Positions 18,909-29,020 are shown, numbered from the stretch's first letter. The stretch: 34,078 nt of DNA from an uncultured Bacteroidota bacterium (GCA_937877085.1 CALEEY010000188.1:1-34078); one strand, 5' to 3'. Numbers and translations are program-made. Notes: generated from the letters alone by a model not told the origin.

Positions 18909-19841
18909 CTAAAATATATCGACCAGCTTCATTTGCCCTAGATATTTACCAGGGTTGACCCTGAAATCAGCTAGGAGTGCATTGATACCATTTAAGGTAG
19001 AATCCATTTTTTGATACATAGACGGGTCATTCACCAACATGCCAAGCGTGCCCTGACCTTCGTTCACCTTGGTCAATAGCTCGTTTAAACTTCGGCTAGC
19101 TTCGCCTAAACTGACCAATTCACGATCCAGTGAAGCAATGGTTACCGACAGATCGGAGACGAGCTTGGTAACGGCAGGCCCATTGTCGGAGGTGATGGTC
19201 TTAATGGACCCCGTGGCATCCTCCACGTTTTGAAGAATGATGCTGATTCTGGCTCGCTCTTCCTTCAAAAGTCGCTCGAGCTGAGCCACACTTCCCTTAA
19301 CCGACCCAAGCGTTGTCCTAAAGTCGGATTCAGGTTCAGAGAGCATGGTCCCCGTTTCAGATAATACTTTGTCCAACCCGCTCAAAACATCGTCAAATTT
19401 TTGAACCATCTCTGGAGCACGTGCGCTCAGATCACCGAATAAGTCATTGCCTTCTCCGGTCCCAACGAGCCCGCCTTCAGGAATAAGGGCAGCGTCGCGC
19501 GGGCCTAGAAACAGGTCCATTCGAACGGCGCCTAACGCATCGATGCCCGATACCGTCGCATACGATCCTTCCGTCACCGATATTTTCCGGTCAACGTGGA
19601 ATTTGACTTCTACTTTACCCGTTTTCTCCGAGATACTAACACCGTTTACGCTGCCGACACTCACCCCGTTGACCCTTACTAGATTGCCAGGAATCAGTCC
19701 ACCTGCATTGTCAAACTCGGCGGTGAGGTCATAGGTTGTCCGAAACAAAGGTAAATCTTCGAAATACCGGACTCCAAAAATGAAAATTGTAATGGCTACA
19801 ATGATCGTTAGTCCGACTTTAAGTTCGTTTGAAATTTTCAC
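18909..19841 (-). CDS. MlaD/MCE-family lipid-transport substrate-binding protein
   Basis: One N-terminal TM then YDLTAEFDNAGGLIPGNLVRVNGVSVGSVNGVSISEKTGKVEVKFHVDRKISVTEGSYATVSG, the MCE domain. Adjacent to MlaF- and MlaE-type genes. Confidence 0.93.
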   Translation of the reverse strand: MKISNELKVGLTIIVAITIFIFGVRYFEDLPLFRTTYDLTAEFDNAGGLIPGNLVRVNGVSVGSVNGVSISEKTGKVEVKFHVDRKISVTEGSYATVSGIDALGAVRMDLFLGPRDAALIPEGGLVGTGEGNDLFGDLSARAPEMVQKFDDVLSGLDKVLSETGTMLSEPESDFRTTLGSVKGSVAQLERLLKEERARISIILQNVEDATGSIKTITSDNGPAVTKLVSDLSVTIASLDRELVSLGEASRSLNELLTKVNEGQGTLGMLVNDPSMYQKMDSTLNGINALLADFRVNPGKYLGQMKLVDIF

Positions 19842-19866
19842 GCCGATAATTGGGTTTTTATGAGCT

Positions 19867-20607
19867 TCATTTTCCTATCAAATATTCGTTGGCTTTAACA
19901 AAACTTCGAAGTATTTGATCGTCGCTTCTGTGTAGTTCATCGATCGTGCCGGCCCAATGCATACGTCCATCGTGTACGAACGCCGCCTTGTCGGCAATAT
20001 TTAGTACCGAATGCATATCGTGGGTTACGACAATACTCGTCACATTCAGTTGGTCCGAGAGGTTTTGAATCAGATCATCGATTGTATTGGACGTTTCAGG
20101 GTCCAATCCACTGGTTGGTTCATCGTACAAAATGTATCTAGGTTTCAGAGCCACTGCACGTGCAAGTGCTACTCGCTTTTGCATCCCCCCAGATAATTCT
20201 GAAGGCATTTTCGCACCTACTTCGGGTAGCTCGACCATACCAAGGCACTCCAACACCACATGTTCAATCTCCTCTTCCGTCATGGAGGTAAACGTCCGAA
20301 GCGGAAAGGCCACGTTGTCGAAAGAACTCATCGAATCAAAAAGCGCTCCTCCTTGAAACAGAACGCCAAAATTCTGACGTATCCGCCTCAAATCCGCATA
20401 GGAAATGGCATTGATATCTATCCCATCTACGGTAATCTTGCCAGCATCTGGTTGAAGCAGGCCAATAATATGCTTCATCAAAACACTTTTGCCAGATCCT
20501 GAACGACCAATAATGGCTAGCGTCTCGCCCTCTAGGATCTCCAAATCGACCCCGTTCAGAACGGCCTTCCCTCTAAAACTTTTATGTAGGTTTTGAACGC
20601 TTATCAT
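19867..20607 (-). CDS. ABC transporter ATP-binding protein, MlaF/Mkl type
   Basis: Walker A AIIGRSGSGKSVLMKHIIGL, signature ELSGGMQKRVALARA, Walker B RYILYDEPTSGLDPETS. Confidence 0.95.
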   Translation of the reverse strand: MISVQNLHKSFRGKAVLNGVDLEILEGETLAIIGRSGSGKSVLMKHIIGLLQPDAGKITVDGIDINAISYADLRRIRQNFGVLFQGGALFDSMSSFDNVAFPLRTFTSMTEEEIEHVVLECLGMVELPEVGAKMPSELSGGMQKRVALARAVALKPRYILYDEPTSGLDPETSNTIDDLIQNLSDQLNVTSIVVTHDMHSVLNIADKAAFVHDGRMHWAGTIDELHRSDDQILRSFVKANEYLIGK

Positions 20608-20608
20608 T

Positions 20609-21373
20609 TTACAACAGGGTCGCGGCTAAAATTAAATCGGCGAGGAGCAACAGCACGCAGCTAGCAACGGCAGCCTCCGTCGTGGCCTTACCAACACCCT
20701 CAGCACCACCTCGGGTATAATACCCCTTAAAGCAGGACACGGATGTAATGATAAAGCCGAAAACCAAACATTTAATCAAACCAAAAATGGGGTCAAACGG
20801 CTGAAAAAACTCTCTAGCACCATCCACAAATACTCCCATGGGAACGAACCCTCCGAGGTGCCCGACCAACATGCCACCGCCAATGCCTACGAAACACGCG
20901 GCCACATATAGCACGGGAAACATCACAATTCCAGCAATCACTCGTGGGACAATCAGATATCCGATGGAATTAAGCCCCATGGCTTCCAATGCGTCAATTT
21001 GTTCGGTCACTCGCATGGTACCCAGTTCCGCCGCAATGCGCGCACCCACGCGTCCAGCCAAAATAAACCCAGTGACCACTGCGCCGAGTTCGAGAACCAT
21101 AGAGGGAACTACAATGGACCCGATAATGCTTTTAGGAATAAGGGGGCTAACGAGCTGGTAAGATGTCTGAACCGTGGTCACCGCACCGGAAAATGCCGCT
21201 GCCAACATCACAATAGGCATGGAATCGATCCCAACATGGATCATCTGCTCCCATAAATTTTTTCGATACGTACTAAATTCAGGAACAGCGCCAAATGCCT
21301 TGAAAAGCAATTGGCTATATCGACCTAACGCTTGAACCGGGTCGAGAATTATTTTTTTAGTGTATTGAATCAA
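20609..21373 (-). CDS. MlaE-family ABC transporter permease
   Basis: VGIDSMPIVMLAAAFSGAVTTVQTSYQL, VLELGAVVTGFILAGRVGARIAAELGTMRVTEQIDALEAMGLNSIGYLIVPRVIAG. Confidence 0.95.
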   Translation of the reverse strand: MIQYTKKIILDPVQALGRYSQLLFKAFGAVPEFSTYRKNLWEQMIHVGIDSMPIVMLAAAFSGAVTTVQTSYQLVSPLIPKSIIGSIVVPSMVLELGAVVTGFILAGRVGARIAAELGTMRVTEQIDALEAMGLNSIGYLIVPRVIAGIVMFPVLYVAACFVGIGGGMLVGHLGGFVPMGVFVDGAREFFQPFDPIFGLIKCLVFGFIITSVSCFKGYYTRGGAEGVGKATTEAAVASCVLLLLADLILAATLL

Positions 21374-21544
21374 GATTGGCTAATTGAAGAGTATTCCCGA
21401 ATCTGAATTTCTACAAAGTACGATACTCTACGCTATTGGTGCAGGTTCTCCCAAAAAAGGTACGGTGTTCATAAAACTTCCTTGAATGAAGTTTGGGTTC
21501 GGCCATGTCACACTGTTGTCACCACCCGCCTCTATATTAGCACC

Positions 21545-22903
21545 ATGTCAAAAGTGAAATCCATATTTGTTTGCCAGGAGTGCGGAAACGACTCTCCGCG
21601 CTGGATGGGGCAATGCCCTGCGTGCAACTCCTGGAATACCATGGTTGAGGAGCGTCAACACTCCGTGAAGCACTCGGCACGCCCCACCGCCTCTTCTAAC
21701 GGACTGGGGTCAAAGGCTCTAACGCTGGACGAAGTTCAATCGGGTGCGGAGACGCGTTTTGTGACGGGAAACGCGGAATTGGATCGCGTGTTGGGTGGCG
21801 GAATCGTACAGGGATCCGTGGTGCTGGTGGCAGGGGACCCCGGAATTGGTAAAAGTACCTTGATGACGGAATTGGGAGCTTTAGTCCCCCACGCGAAGGT
21901 GCTTTATGTAACGGGGGAAGAATCGCCTTCGCAAGTCAAAATGCGCGCGGAACGAATGGGCGTGCATTCTAAAAATTTTATGATGTTGGCCGAGACGGAG
22001 GTGGAGTCCATTATCCGCTGCGTCTTGGATGAAAAACCAACGTTGATGATTGTCGATTCGATTCAGACGGTCTTTAGATCTGACCTTCAGAGCGCCCCGG
22101 GATCAGTAGCCCAAGTTCGTGAAAGCGCGGCTGCTTTAATTCAATTATCGAAATCGACGGGCACCTCTACATTTATTGTCGGGCACGTCACGAAAACAGG
22201 TTCGATCGCGGGCCCTCGAGTGCTCGAACACATGGTAGACACGGTGCTTTATTTGGAGGGCGACAGGCACCACGTTTTCCGAATTCTTAGGGCGGTCAAA
22301 AACCGATTCGGCTCGACGAATGAGATCGGCGTCTTCGAAATGCGTTCCGCAGGACTGACTCCTGTTGAAAATCCAAGTGAGTTGTTCATAGCGGACCGAA
22401 ATGTTCTGTCCTCCGGATCCGTAGTGGTTTGTTCAATGGAGGGTACAAGGCCCATGCTCGCGGAGATTCAGGCGTTGGTTACGCCCACCTCCTATGCTAA
22501 TCCTCAGCGCACAGCTACCGGTTTCGACGCCAAACGGCTTCAAATGCTTTTGGCTGTACTGGAAAAACGTATTGGATTAGGGCTCTCAAGCTGCGACGTC
22601 TTCGTGAACGTGACGGGGGGGCTACGCCTCACTGAACCGGCGGCGGACTTGGCAATTGCTGCCGCTGTGACCTCCTCTTTTCGAGATATTCCCGTTCCGA
22701 GTCAAGCCATGATCTGCGGCGAAGTGGGCCTTGGAGGCGAAATAAGGGCGGTTTCACAATTGGATTCGCGATTGGCCGAAACCTCCAGGCTGGGATTTAA
22801 TCAAGCATTTATCCCTTCCCGGGGTCATCGAGATGCGACGCCTAAAAAATTGGAGTGCGTGGCCCTTGCTGATCTTTCTGAAATGATGGACCGACTGTTT
22901 TAG
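21545..22903 (+). CDS. radA: DNA repair protein RadA
   Basis: N-terminal zinc finger KSIFVCQECGNDSPRWMGQCPACNSWNTMVEE, GDPGIGKSTLMTELGAL, RadA KNRFGSTNEIGVFEM motif, Lon-like C-terminal domain. ATG at 21545 preferred over 21482. Confidence 0.97.
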   Translation: MSKVKSIFVCQECGNDSPRWMGQCPACNSWNTMVEERQHSVKHSARPTASSNGLGSKALTLDEVQSGAETRFVTGNAELDRVLGGGIVQGSVVLVAGDPGIGKSTLMTELGALVPHAKVLYVTGEESPSQVKMRAERMGVHSKNFMMLAETEVESIIRCVLDEKPTLMIVDSIQTVFRSDLQSAPGSVAQVRESAAALIQLSKSTGTSTFIVGHVTKTGSIAGPRVLEHMVDTVLYLEGDRHHVFRILRAVKNRFGSTNEIGVFEMRSAGLTPVENPSELFIADRNVLSSGSVVVCSMEGTRPMLAEIQALVTPTSYANPQRTATGFDAKRLQMLLAVLEKRIGLGLSSCDVFVNVTGGLRLTEPAADLAIAAAVTSSFRDIPVPSQAMICGEVGLGGEIRAVSQLDSRLAETSRLGFNQAFIPSRGHRDATPKKLECVALADLSEMMDRLF

Positions 22904-22940
22904 CCTCAAGAGCAACACCGAAAACCGGTCCCGCCCCGGA

Positions 22941-23015
22941 GCCAGCCCCGACGGCTTAACCCCAAGCCAGCCCCGACGGCTTAACCCCAAGCCAGCCCCG
23001 ACAGCTGAACCCGCG
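22941..23015. repeat. 25-bp tandem repeat x3 with a short internal hairpin, in the radA/rpiA convergent gap
   Basis: GCCAGCCCCGACGGCTTAACCCCAA at 22941-22965 and 22966-22990 (identical). Diverged third copy GCCAGCCCCGACAGCTGAACCCGCG at 22991-23015. The second copy, with its flanking A bases, contains AAGCC-(9)-GGCTT. Confidence 0.85.
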
Positions 23016-23023
23016 AAGCCAAC

Positions 23024-23722
23024 CTACCGTCTAGCCATCGTTCGAACGGATCCATCAGAAAGGCCAATCAAGACGTCGGTGACCATGTCTATAAATAATC
23101 CATGGTCCACCACGCCTGGCGTATTGAGCAGCACCCGATTGACGTGTTCGGGGTCTGTAATTTCATTGAACATGGCATCCAAGATCCACAATCCTTGATC
23201 GCTAACGACTGGACCATCTTTTCTAAGGCCCATCCGTATTTCTGGTCGCGCTCCAAGAGCTATCAAAACATTCATGACGGGCGTAGCAGCCATGGGAACG
23301 ATTTCGACCGGCAGTGGCATGCGCGTTCCTAGTTTGTCCACCAGCTTGCCTTCATCAATTAGAATGACAAAGCGTTTGGCCTGGGCCGCGACAATTTTCT
23401 CCCGCGTCTGCGCTGCCCCCCTTCCTTTGATGACAATGAAGTTCTTGTCGACCTCGTCCGCTCCATCAAAGGCCAAATCTAAAACAGGCGTTTGATCTAG
23501 GGTGGTCAGTGGAATGCCACATTCTCTGGCTAATCTTTCGGAAGCGAAAGAAGTCGGAACCCCGCACACCTGTAGGCCTTCCTTCTGAATACGAACCCCG
23601 AGAGCTTCAATTGCCATTGCAGCGGTAGAACCTGTTCCAAGCCCCAATTTCATACCTGAGGTAATCATTGAAGCTACTTGTTCGCCAGCGGCCCGCTTGG
23701 CAGCTTTTTGTAAGTCTGGCAT
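23024..23722 (-). CDS. rpiA: Ribose-5-phosphate isomerase A
   Basis: GMKLGLGTGSTAAMAIEALG, GIPLTTLDQTPVLDLAFDGADEVDKNFIVIKGRGAAQTREKIVAAQAKRFVILIDEGKLVDKLG. Confidence 0.97.
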   Translation of the reverse strand: MPDLQKAAKRAAGEQVASMITSGMKLGLGTGSTAAMAIEALGVRIQKEGLQVCGVPTSFASERLARECGIPLTTLDQTPVLDLAFDGADEVDKNFIVIKGRGAAQTREKIVAAQAKRFVILIDEGKLVDKLGTRMPLPVEIVPMAATPVMNVLIALGARPEIRMGLRKDGPVVSDQGLWILDAMFNEITDPEHVNRVLLNTPGVVDHGLFIDMVTDVLIGLSDGSVRTMARR

Positions 23723-23796
23723 AGGACGAGTTGTGTTTATGATAACACGCTCAAACTACGGTAGAAATCGGAAACCTGTGGCCTGAAAAAACCGAT

Positions 23797-25035
23797 TTAC
23801 TCGTGTCGAAGAGATTCAATGGGCGCTAGTCTTGCCGCTTTTAGGGCCGGATAGCCTCCAAAAATGAGGGCAATCATCGTGACCAAAATCACCGATGCAA
23901 TGGCCCATCCGGTTGGAAAAGCCGCGGTAATATCAAAATAAAAGGCCACCCCGTTTCCTACGGCAGCTCCTAAAAGAATTCCGACGATACCGCCTATCTG
24001 GCAAAGGAAAAATGCTTCAAACAAGAACTGGCGCATAATATCCTTCTTTCTGGCGCCGACCGATTTTCGGACGCCAATCTCCCGGGTCCGCTCTGTAACC
24101 GACACCAACATAATGTTCATAATGCCAATTCCGGCGGCCAGAAGAGAGATCAACCCAATGCCGGCTCCTCCTGCGGTCAAGGTGCCGGTGAATGCCTCAA
24201 ATACGGCTTGCATGGAATCATTGGTGGAGATTTCGAAGCTACTTTCTTCGCCCGGCTGCACGCCTCGTATAACTCTGAAACGTCCCGTTAATTCGTCAAT
24301 GACCGCGTTAACCATTACGGGATCGTGAACTCTAACACTAACATTGCCAATATTGCGGCCAAGGCCTCCATAATCCGCAAAACCCCTCGTAATGGGTATG
24401 TAAGCCCGATTATCCATCGGTATCCCAAGAAAGTTGCCCTTTTCCTTCAGGACTCCAATCACTTCGCAGCGCTTTCCTGCTGCTTTCATGACTTTTCGAA
24501 TGGGGTTCTCATTGGGAAATAAAACCTTAACGATGTCGGCGCCTAAAACACATACCGGTCGAGCATATTGGATGTCGTCCCTGGTGAAAAAACGACCATA
24601 TTCGATTTCATAGGAAAAATTTCCCAGCATGTCTTCATCGCTACCCATGACCATGACGCCCGGCTCTGTTTCGCGGTCCTGGTACGTCATCTTGCCGATC
24701 GCAAAATCGTCCATTGGACTGATCGTTACGGCCAGCTGCATCGCATCTTCCAGGCGTTCTACCTGCTCAAATGTGATGTTGGGGCGATTTCTTCCACTAC
24801 GATCTCGGTCACCAATTTGAAACTGAGGGTTCCGAGTTATGGAAACGGTCGAAGAACCCAGAAACTGGAGTTTTTCTTTGAAATAAACATCAATGACCTC
24901 CACGGCGGTGACCGAAACGATAATCGCAAAGACGCCGATTACCATGCCCAGTAACGTCAGAGAAGATCTGGTTTTGTGTCCCTGAATCGCACCCCATGCC
25001 ATGCGAAAAGCTTCGAAAAAACCCATGCTATTCAT
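23797..25035 (-). CDS. MacB/FtsX-type ABC transporter permease (copy B)
   Basis: FRMAWGAIQGHKTRSSLTLLGMVIGVFAIIVSV... and C-terminal GIGIMNIMLVSVTERTREIGVRKSVGARKKDIMRQFLFEA. Alternative ATG start at 25026. Confidence 0.92.
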   Translation of the reverse strand: MNSMGFFEAFRMAWGAIQGHKTRSSLTLLGMVIGVFAIIVSVTAVEVIDVYFKEKLQFLGSSTVSITRNPQFQIGDRDRSGRNRPNITFEQVERLEDAMQLAVTISPMDDFAIGKMTYQDRETEPGVMVMGSDEDMLGNFSYEIEYGRFFTRDDIQYARPVCVLGADIVKVLFPNENPIRKVMKAAGKRCEVIGVLKEKGNFLGIPMDNRAYIPITRGFADYGGLGRNIGNVSVRVHDPVMVNAVIDELTGRFRVIRGVQPGEESSFEISTNDSMQAVFEAFTGTLTAGGAGIGLISLLAAGIGIMNIMLVSVTERTREIGVRKSVGARKKDIMRQFLFEAFFLCQIGGIVGILLGAAVGNGVAFYFDITAAFPTGWAIASVILVTMIALIFGGYPALKAARLAPIESLRHE

Positions 25036-26266
25036 ACCTCAATGCTTCAATTGGCGGAGCCTTTGCGGCCGACCAAGCAGGAGCAAGTCCGAACGTGATT
25101 CCAATGGCAACACACATACCAAAGGCCATAAATACAGTTGGCAAATCAAGAGAGGCAGGAAGGACGGCGCCTATCAGCATCGAAAGCGGGAACGCAAGGC
25201 CCACACCAACAATCCCTCCAACCATACAGATTACAACGGCTTCAACGAGAAATTGGACTAAAATGGTGACCCTTCGGGCGCCGACCGCTTTGCGAACACC
25301 TATTTCTCGGGTCCGCTCCTTGACCGTTACGAACATAATATTCATTACGCCAATACCCCCCACCAGCAGAGCGAGCGCGGTTAGGCCAATACCAATGGCA
25401 AAAATGGCGTTTTTGATCGGCTCGATGGCTGCGCGAAGGGATTCTTGTTCGTTGATTTCAAAATTGTCCGCGTCTTTTGCATCCAATTTCCGAGCCAGGC
25501 GAAGCACGCCTCGCATTTGATCCTTTGCGTCCGCGATCGCGAAACCATCTCCGATTTTGGACTGGATAGACACATCCCGCCAGCGCGTACCAAATTGCTG
25601 CTTAAAGGCATTGAATGGAATTTGGACCGAATAATCCGTGCTTGCCGGTCCCTCGGTAGCGGATCCTTGTCCCGTGAGAATACCAATAATGGTGTACCGC
25701 GCGCCATCGATATTCAATTCCTTTCCGAAAGCCGAGCCAAAGGGATACAGTTCCTCGGCAATTTTTGCTCCCACAACCACGACATGTCTGGCGCTTTGGT
25801 TATCAAACTCGTTGAAAAAATACCCTTCCGATAGATCCACCTCGTGGACAGACGGATAGTTGGCCTGTGCACCCGTCACCGTAGCAGCGGACATCGATTC
25901 CGTTTTAGACTTCAATGTTCGGGACGTAGAAACCACTGCAGTAGCTGTTTCAACCATGCTGGCACTACTATTCAAGGCGTCCGCCAAACTTTCTGTCATA
26001 TTTGGGCGATTCATCATCTCCCACCATTTAGTACTAGGACCTCGAACCCAAGGCCATTTTTCAACATAAATGACGTTCGATCCTAGTGAAGCAATGTCCT
26101 GCTCGAATCCTTTTTCTATCCCATTCATGACCGTGGCCATGCCGGTAACGGAAACGATTCCAATGATTATACCAAGAGTGGTAAGTACCGCACGCAGCTT
26201 ATTCGACCATACCGATGCCAACGCGATACGGGTCGATTCCCCAAATTCAAAAAAGAATCGCAGCAC
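25028..26266 (-). CDS. MacB/FtsX-type ABC transporter permease (copy A)
   Basis: SVWSNKLRAVLTTLGIIIGIVSVTGMATVMNGIEKGFEQDIASLGSNVIYV... and GGIGVMNIMFVTVKERTREIGVRKAVGARRVTILVQFLVEA. Confidence 0.92.
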   Translation of the reverse strand: MLRFFFEFGESTRIALASVWSNKLRAVLTTLGIIIGIVSVTGMATVMNGIEKGFEQDIASLGSNVIYVEKWPWVRGPSTKWWEMMNRPNMTESLADALNSSASMVETATAVVSTSRTLKSKTESMSAATVTGAQANYPSVHEVDLSEGYFFNEFDNQSARHVVVVGAKIAEELYPFGSAFGKELNIDGARYTIIGILTGQGSATEGPASTDYSVQIPFNAFKQQFGTRWRDVSIQSKIGDGFAIADAKDQMRGVLRLARKLDAKDADNFEINEQESLRAAIEPIKNAIFAIGIGLTALALLVGGIGVMNIMFVTVKERTREIGVRKAVGARRVTILVQFLVEAVVICMVGGIVGVGLAFPLSMLIGAVLPASLDLPTVFMAFGMCVAIGITFGLAPAWSAAKAPPIEALRYE

Positions 26267-26474
26267 TTACTCACCCTTTCATATAAATGTGACAATTGGT
26301 CTCTCCCGGCAGAAACGAGCCCGGCACTAGACCATCCGTCTAAAATGTGTCATCGGGTACGGCATGAGACGGGCATGGTTGCGCCTTTATCACCTCTTCA
26401 ACAAGATTCCGTATTTGCCGCTCTACCCTACTTATTTGACGAACGCGGTAGGATTCAATTCCATCAAAACCAAA

Positions 26475-26966
26475 TCAAAAAGGAGCTTGTGTTCGACGTT
26501 CAAAACGTAAACGAAACTCCTTGTAGACTGCGTTATAATCCGCTTTTACCAATCGAAAACCGTTTTCCATGGCTAAGATGGTCATTCCTGGATGCAAATT
26601 AGGGAAGGTGTCAAATGCAAAAACGTGATACCCTTTTTCCTCGACACGACGCATCATATCGTCCAATAGCGCTAAGGCTATTCCATTGCGCCTTTGGTCC
26701 GCGACGACTCCCCCTTTGGCGCTGTAAAATACTTTTTTGCTCTCTCTGTACCCGACCTTAAATCCCACAGGCTCGCCGTCTAGTCTCGCCTCAAGAATCA
26801 TCAAATCTTCCTTCTCGAAGGAATTAATGACTCTTTCTTCACTGAAGATGTCCCGGTTCATCCGCCGGACATCATCCAATTGCGAAAGCGGGATGGAGGC
26901 GATGGTCAAGCCTGGGATGACCGGGACCGAAAGTGACGCAGCTGGGGTATAGCCGAAGCGCTCCAT
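26475..26966 (-). CDS. GNAT family N-acetyltransferase
   Basis: GEPVGFKVGYRESKKVFYSAKGGVVADQRRNGIALALLDDMMRRVEEKGYHVFAFDTFPNLHPGMTILAMENGFRLVKAD: GNAT motif A-like (RRNGIA) and motif B. Confidence 0.85.
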   Translation of the reverse strand: MERFGYTPAASLSVPVIPGLTIASIPLSQLDDVRRMNRDIFSEERVINSFEKEDLMILEARLDGEPVGFKVGYRESKKVFYSAKGGVVADQRRNGIALALLDDMMRRVEEKGYHVFAFDTFPNLHPGMTILAMENGFRLVKADYNAVYKEFRLRFERRTQAPF

Positions 26967-26974
26967 TTCTTCGA

Positions 26975-29020
26975 TTAATGATTATTAGAGGTATTTGAGG
27001 AAAGTTGATTGGAGCCGGTATGTGGCGGCAACTCTGTTGGCTCTTGTTCGACGAGTGAACAGGGTTCTAGAATATGTTCTGGAATCTGATCCAAAAATCT
27101 ACTCGGTCGTGTAAAATATTGCCCGTCGAAACGACGATACTGCAAGCTAGGATAGGATATATAAAGGTAGTCGGCTGCCCTAGTAACGGCAACATACAGC
27201 AATCGCAGCTCCTCCTCAATAGATTCGTCGTCGCCAACCGAGTAAGACGAAGGAATAATTCCATCCAATGCGTGGATAACAAATACCACTTTGAACTCCA
27301 ATCCCTTGGCGGAATGGATGGTCGACAAGGTGAGCGGCGGTTCGTCGTCTTTCACCTCCTCCACATCTATTACCGTCAATTCGATGGGATCGAGCACCAA
27401 TGAATCTAGTAATTCCGATCGCTTGGAGAATGAAAGAGTCAAGCCGACCAGATGCTCCAAGTCCTGCTCCCGCTTTTGGAAATCCTCATAGTAGACGCGC
27501 TTCAAAACCGGGAGGTAATACGACAGGATGGCCTCAATTTGACTCGTTGGGGTCGAATCGGCCTTTTTAACGGATCGTAACATCACAAAAAGAGCCCTAA
27601 GGGATTCGATGTACGCCGCAGAAAATGGTCTTTCTTTTAGCTCAAACGAGTCGTCTTGATCGGCTTCTATCCATTCAATGATCGTTCCGGCCGTCTTGGG
27701 ACCTACTCCTTCCAGCAATTGCAGAATGCGATTCCATGCCACCGTATCTCTTGGGTTCTCGATAACCTTCAGGTAGGCTAGGACATCTTTAATATGAGCC
27801 GCCTCCGCTAATTTTAGACCACCGTATTTGACAAATGGAATATTTTTTCGGCCAAGCTCAATTTCTAAATCAAACGAATTATGTCCATTTCTAAAAAGCA
27901 CCGCCATCTCTCGCAGTGATATCCCTTGTTCTCGAAACTGGAGAATGAGTTGAGCAACGAAACGGCTTTCAAACCGGTCATCGGGCGCCGGTACCAAGCC
28001 GGGTAAATCGCCTCCTACTTTCAGGGTAAAAAGCTGCTTGTCGAACTTCTTCTTCGCCTGACTCAGCAATTGATTTGCGAGGTCCAGAATGCGTTGAGTA
28101 GACCTATAATTGTGTTCGAGTTTGAGAACCCGAGCACGAGAAAACTCGGCCGGGAAGCCAAGAATGTTTTTGAAGTCCGCTCCTCTAAATCGGTAGATAC
28201 TTTGAGCATCGTCGCCGACCGCCATAACATTGCCGTGCACGGACGCCAACGCCTTTACAATTAATGCCTGCGCCCTGTTGGTGTCTTGGTATTCATCCAC
28301 CAGTACGTGGCGGCAGGTTAGTGCAATTTCACGTAGGACGGCCGGCTCTTCCGTAAAAAGTTTGAGGGTCATGATGAGCAGATCATCATAATCCATCAAT
28401 CCGTGCTCTTTTTTATACACCGAATAGTTTTCAAAGAGGAGTTCGATCTCTTTGGTAAACGGGCCGAACTGTGGATACCCTGTCTCAAGGGCTTGGTCAA
28501 TTCGAATGCCCCTGTTACGTACTGCCGAAAAAATACTCTGAAGAGTCCCTTTCCGCGGAAATCGTTTCCCATTGGTCTTGATGGAAGACGTTGCCCGGAC
28601 CACATCAATTACATCCGCTGCGTCGGAGGCATCCAAAATGGTAAAATTGCTCGGATACCCCAGTTTGGCTGCATATTGTTTTAAAATGGTTAAACAAAAT
28701 GCGTGAAAAGTCCCACCGCGCACCCTTTTACATCTTCCATCCAACAGGCCGGCCGCTCGATTGAGCATCTCGTTGGACGAACGCCGGGTAAAGGTCAACA
28801 AAACAATATGTTCGGGAGCGACCCCCGTTTCTACGAGGTAAGCGACGCGGTAAATAAGGGTTCTTGTCTTGCCCGTACCGGCTCCGGCTACGACCAACAC
28901 CGGTCCGCCCCCCATGGTAGCAACTTCGAATTGCTGCTCATTTAGCTCATCCTCGTACGCAATACTCAAACGGCTGACCGGCAGCGCTTCTTCTTTCGTA
29001 AGAATGAACCTTCGCGACAT
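26975..29020 (-). CDS. UvrD/PcrA/Rep-type ATP-dependent DNA helicase
   Basis: LNEQQFEVATMGGGPVLVVAGAGTGKTRTLIYRVAYLVE, VLLTFTRRSSNEML, VLVDEYQDTNRAQ, AVGDDAQSIYRFRGADFKNI, LEHNYRST, LSTIHSAKGLEFKVVFV, EELRLLYVAVTRA. Confidence 0.96.
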   Translation of the reverse strand: MSRRFILTKEEALPVSRLSIAYEDELNEQQFEVATMGGGPVLVVAGAGTGKTRTLIYRVAYLVETGVAPEHIVLLTFTRRSSNEMLNRAAGLLDGRCKRVRGGTFHAFCLTILKQYAAKLGYPSNFTILDASDAADVIDVVRATSSIKTNGKRFPRKGTLQSIFSAVRNRGIRIDQALETGYPQFGPFTKEIELLFENYSVYKKEHGLMDYDDLLIMTLKLFTEEPAVLREIALTCRHVLVDEYQDTNRAQALIVKALASVHGNVMAVGDDAQSIYRFRGADFKNILGFPAEFSRARVLKLEHNYRSTQRILDLANQLLSQAKKKFDKQLFTLKVGGDLPGLVPAPDDRFESRFVAQLILQFREQGISLREMAVLFRNGHNSFDLEIELGRKNIPFVKYGGLKLAEAAHIKDVLAYLKVIENPRDTVAWNRILQLLEGVGPKTAGTIIEWIEADQDDSFELKERPFSAAYIESLRALFVMLRSVKKADSTPTSQIEAILSYYLPVLKRVYYEDFQKREQDLEHLVGLTLSFSKRSELLDSLVLDPIELTVIDVEEVKDDEPPLTLSTIHSAKGLEFKVVFVIHALDGIIPSSYSVGDDESIEEELRLLYVAVTRAADYLYISYPSLQYRRFDGQYFTRPSRFLDQIPEHILEPCSLVEQEPTELPPHTGSNQLSSNTSNNH

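Noticed and set aside
26345-26602. Plus-strand 85-aa ORF between permease A and the GNAT gene
   Set aside because: Overlaps the GNAT CDS antisense and has no recognisable motif.
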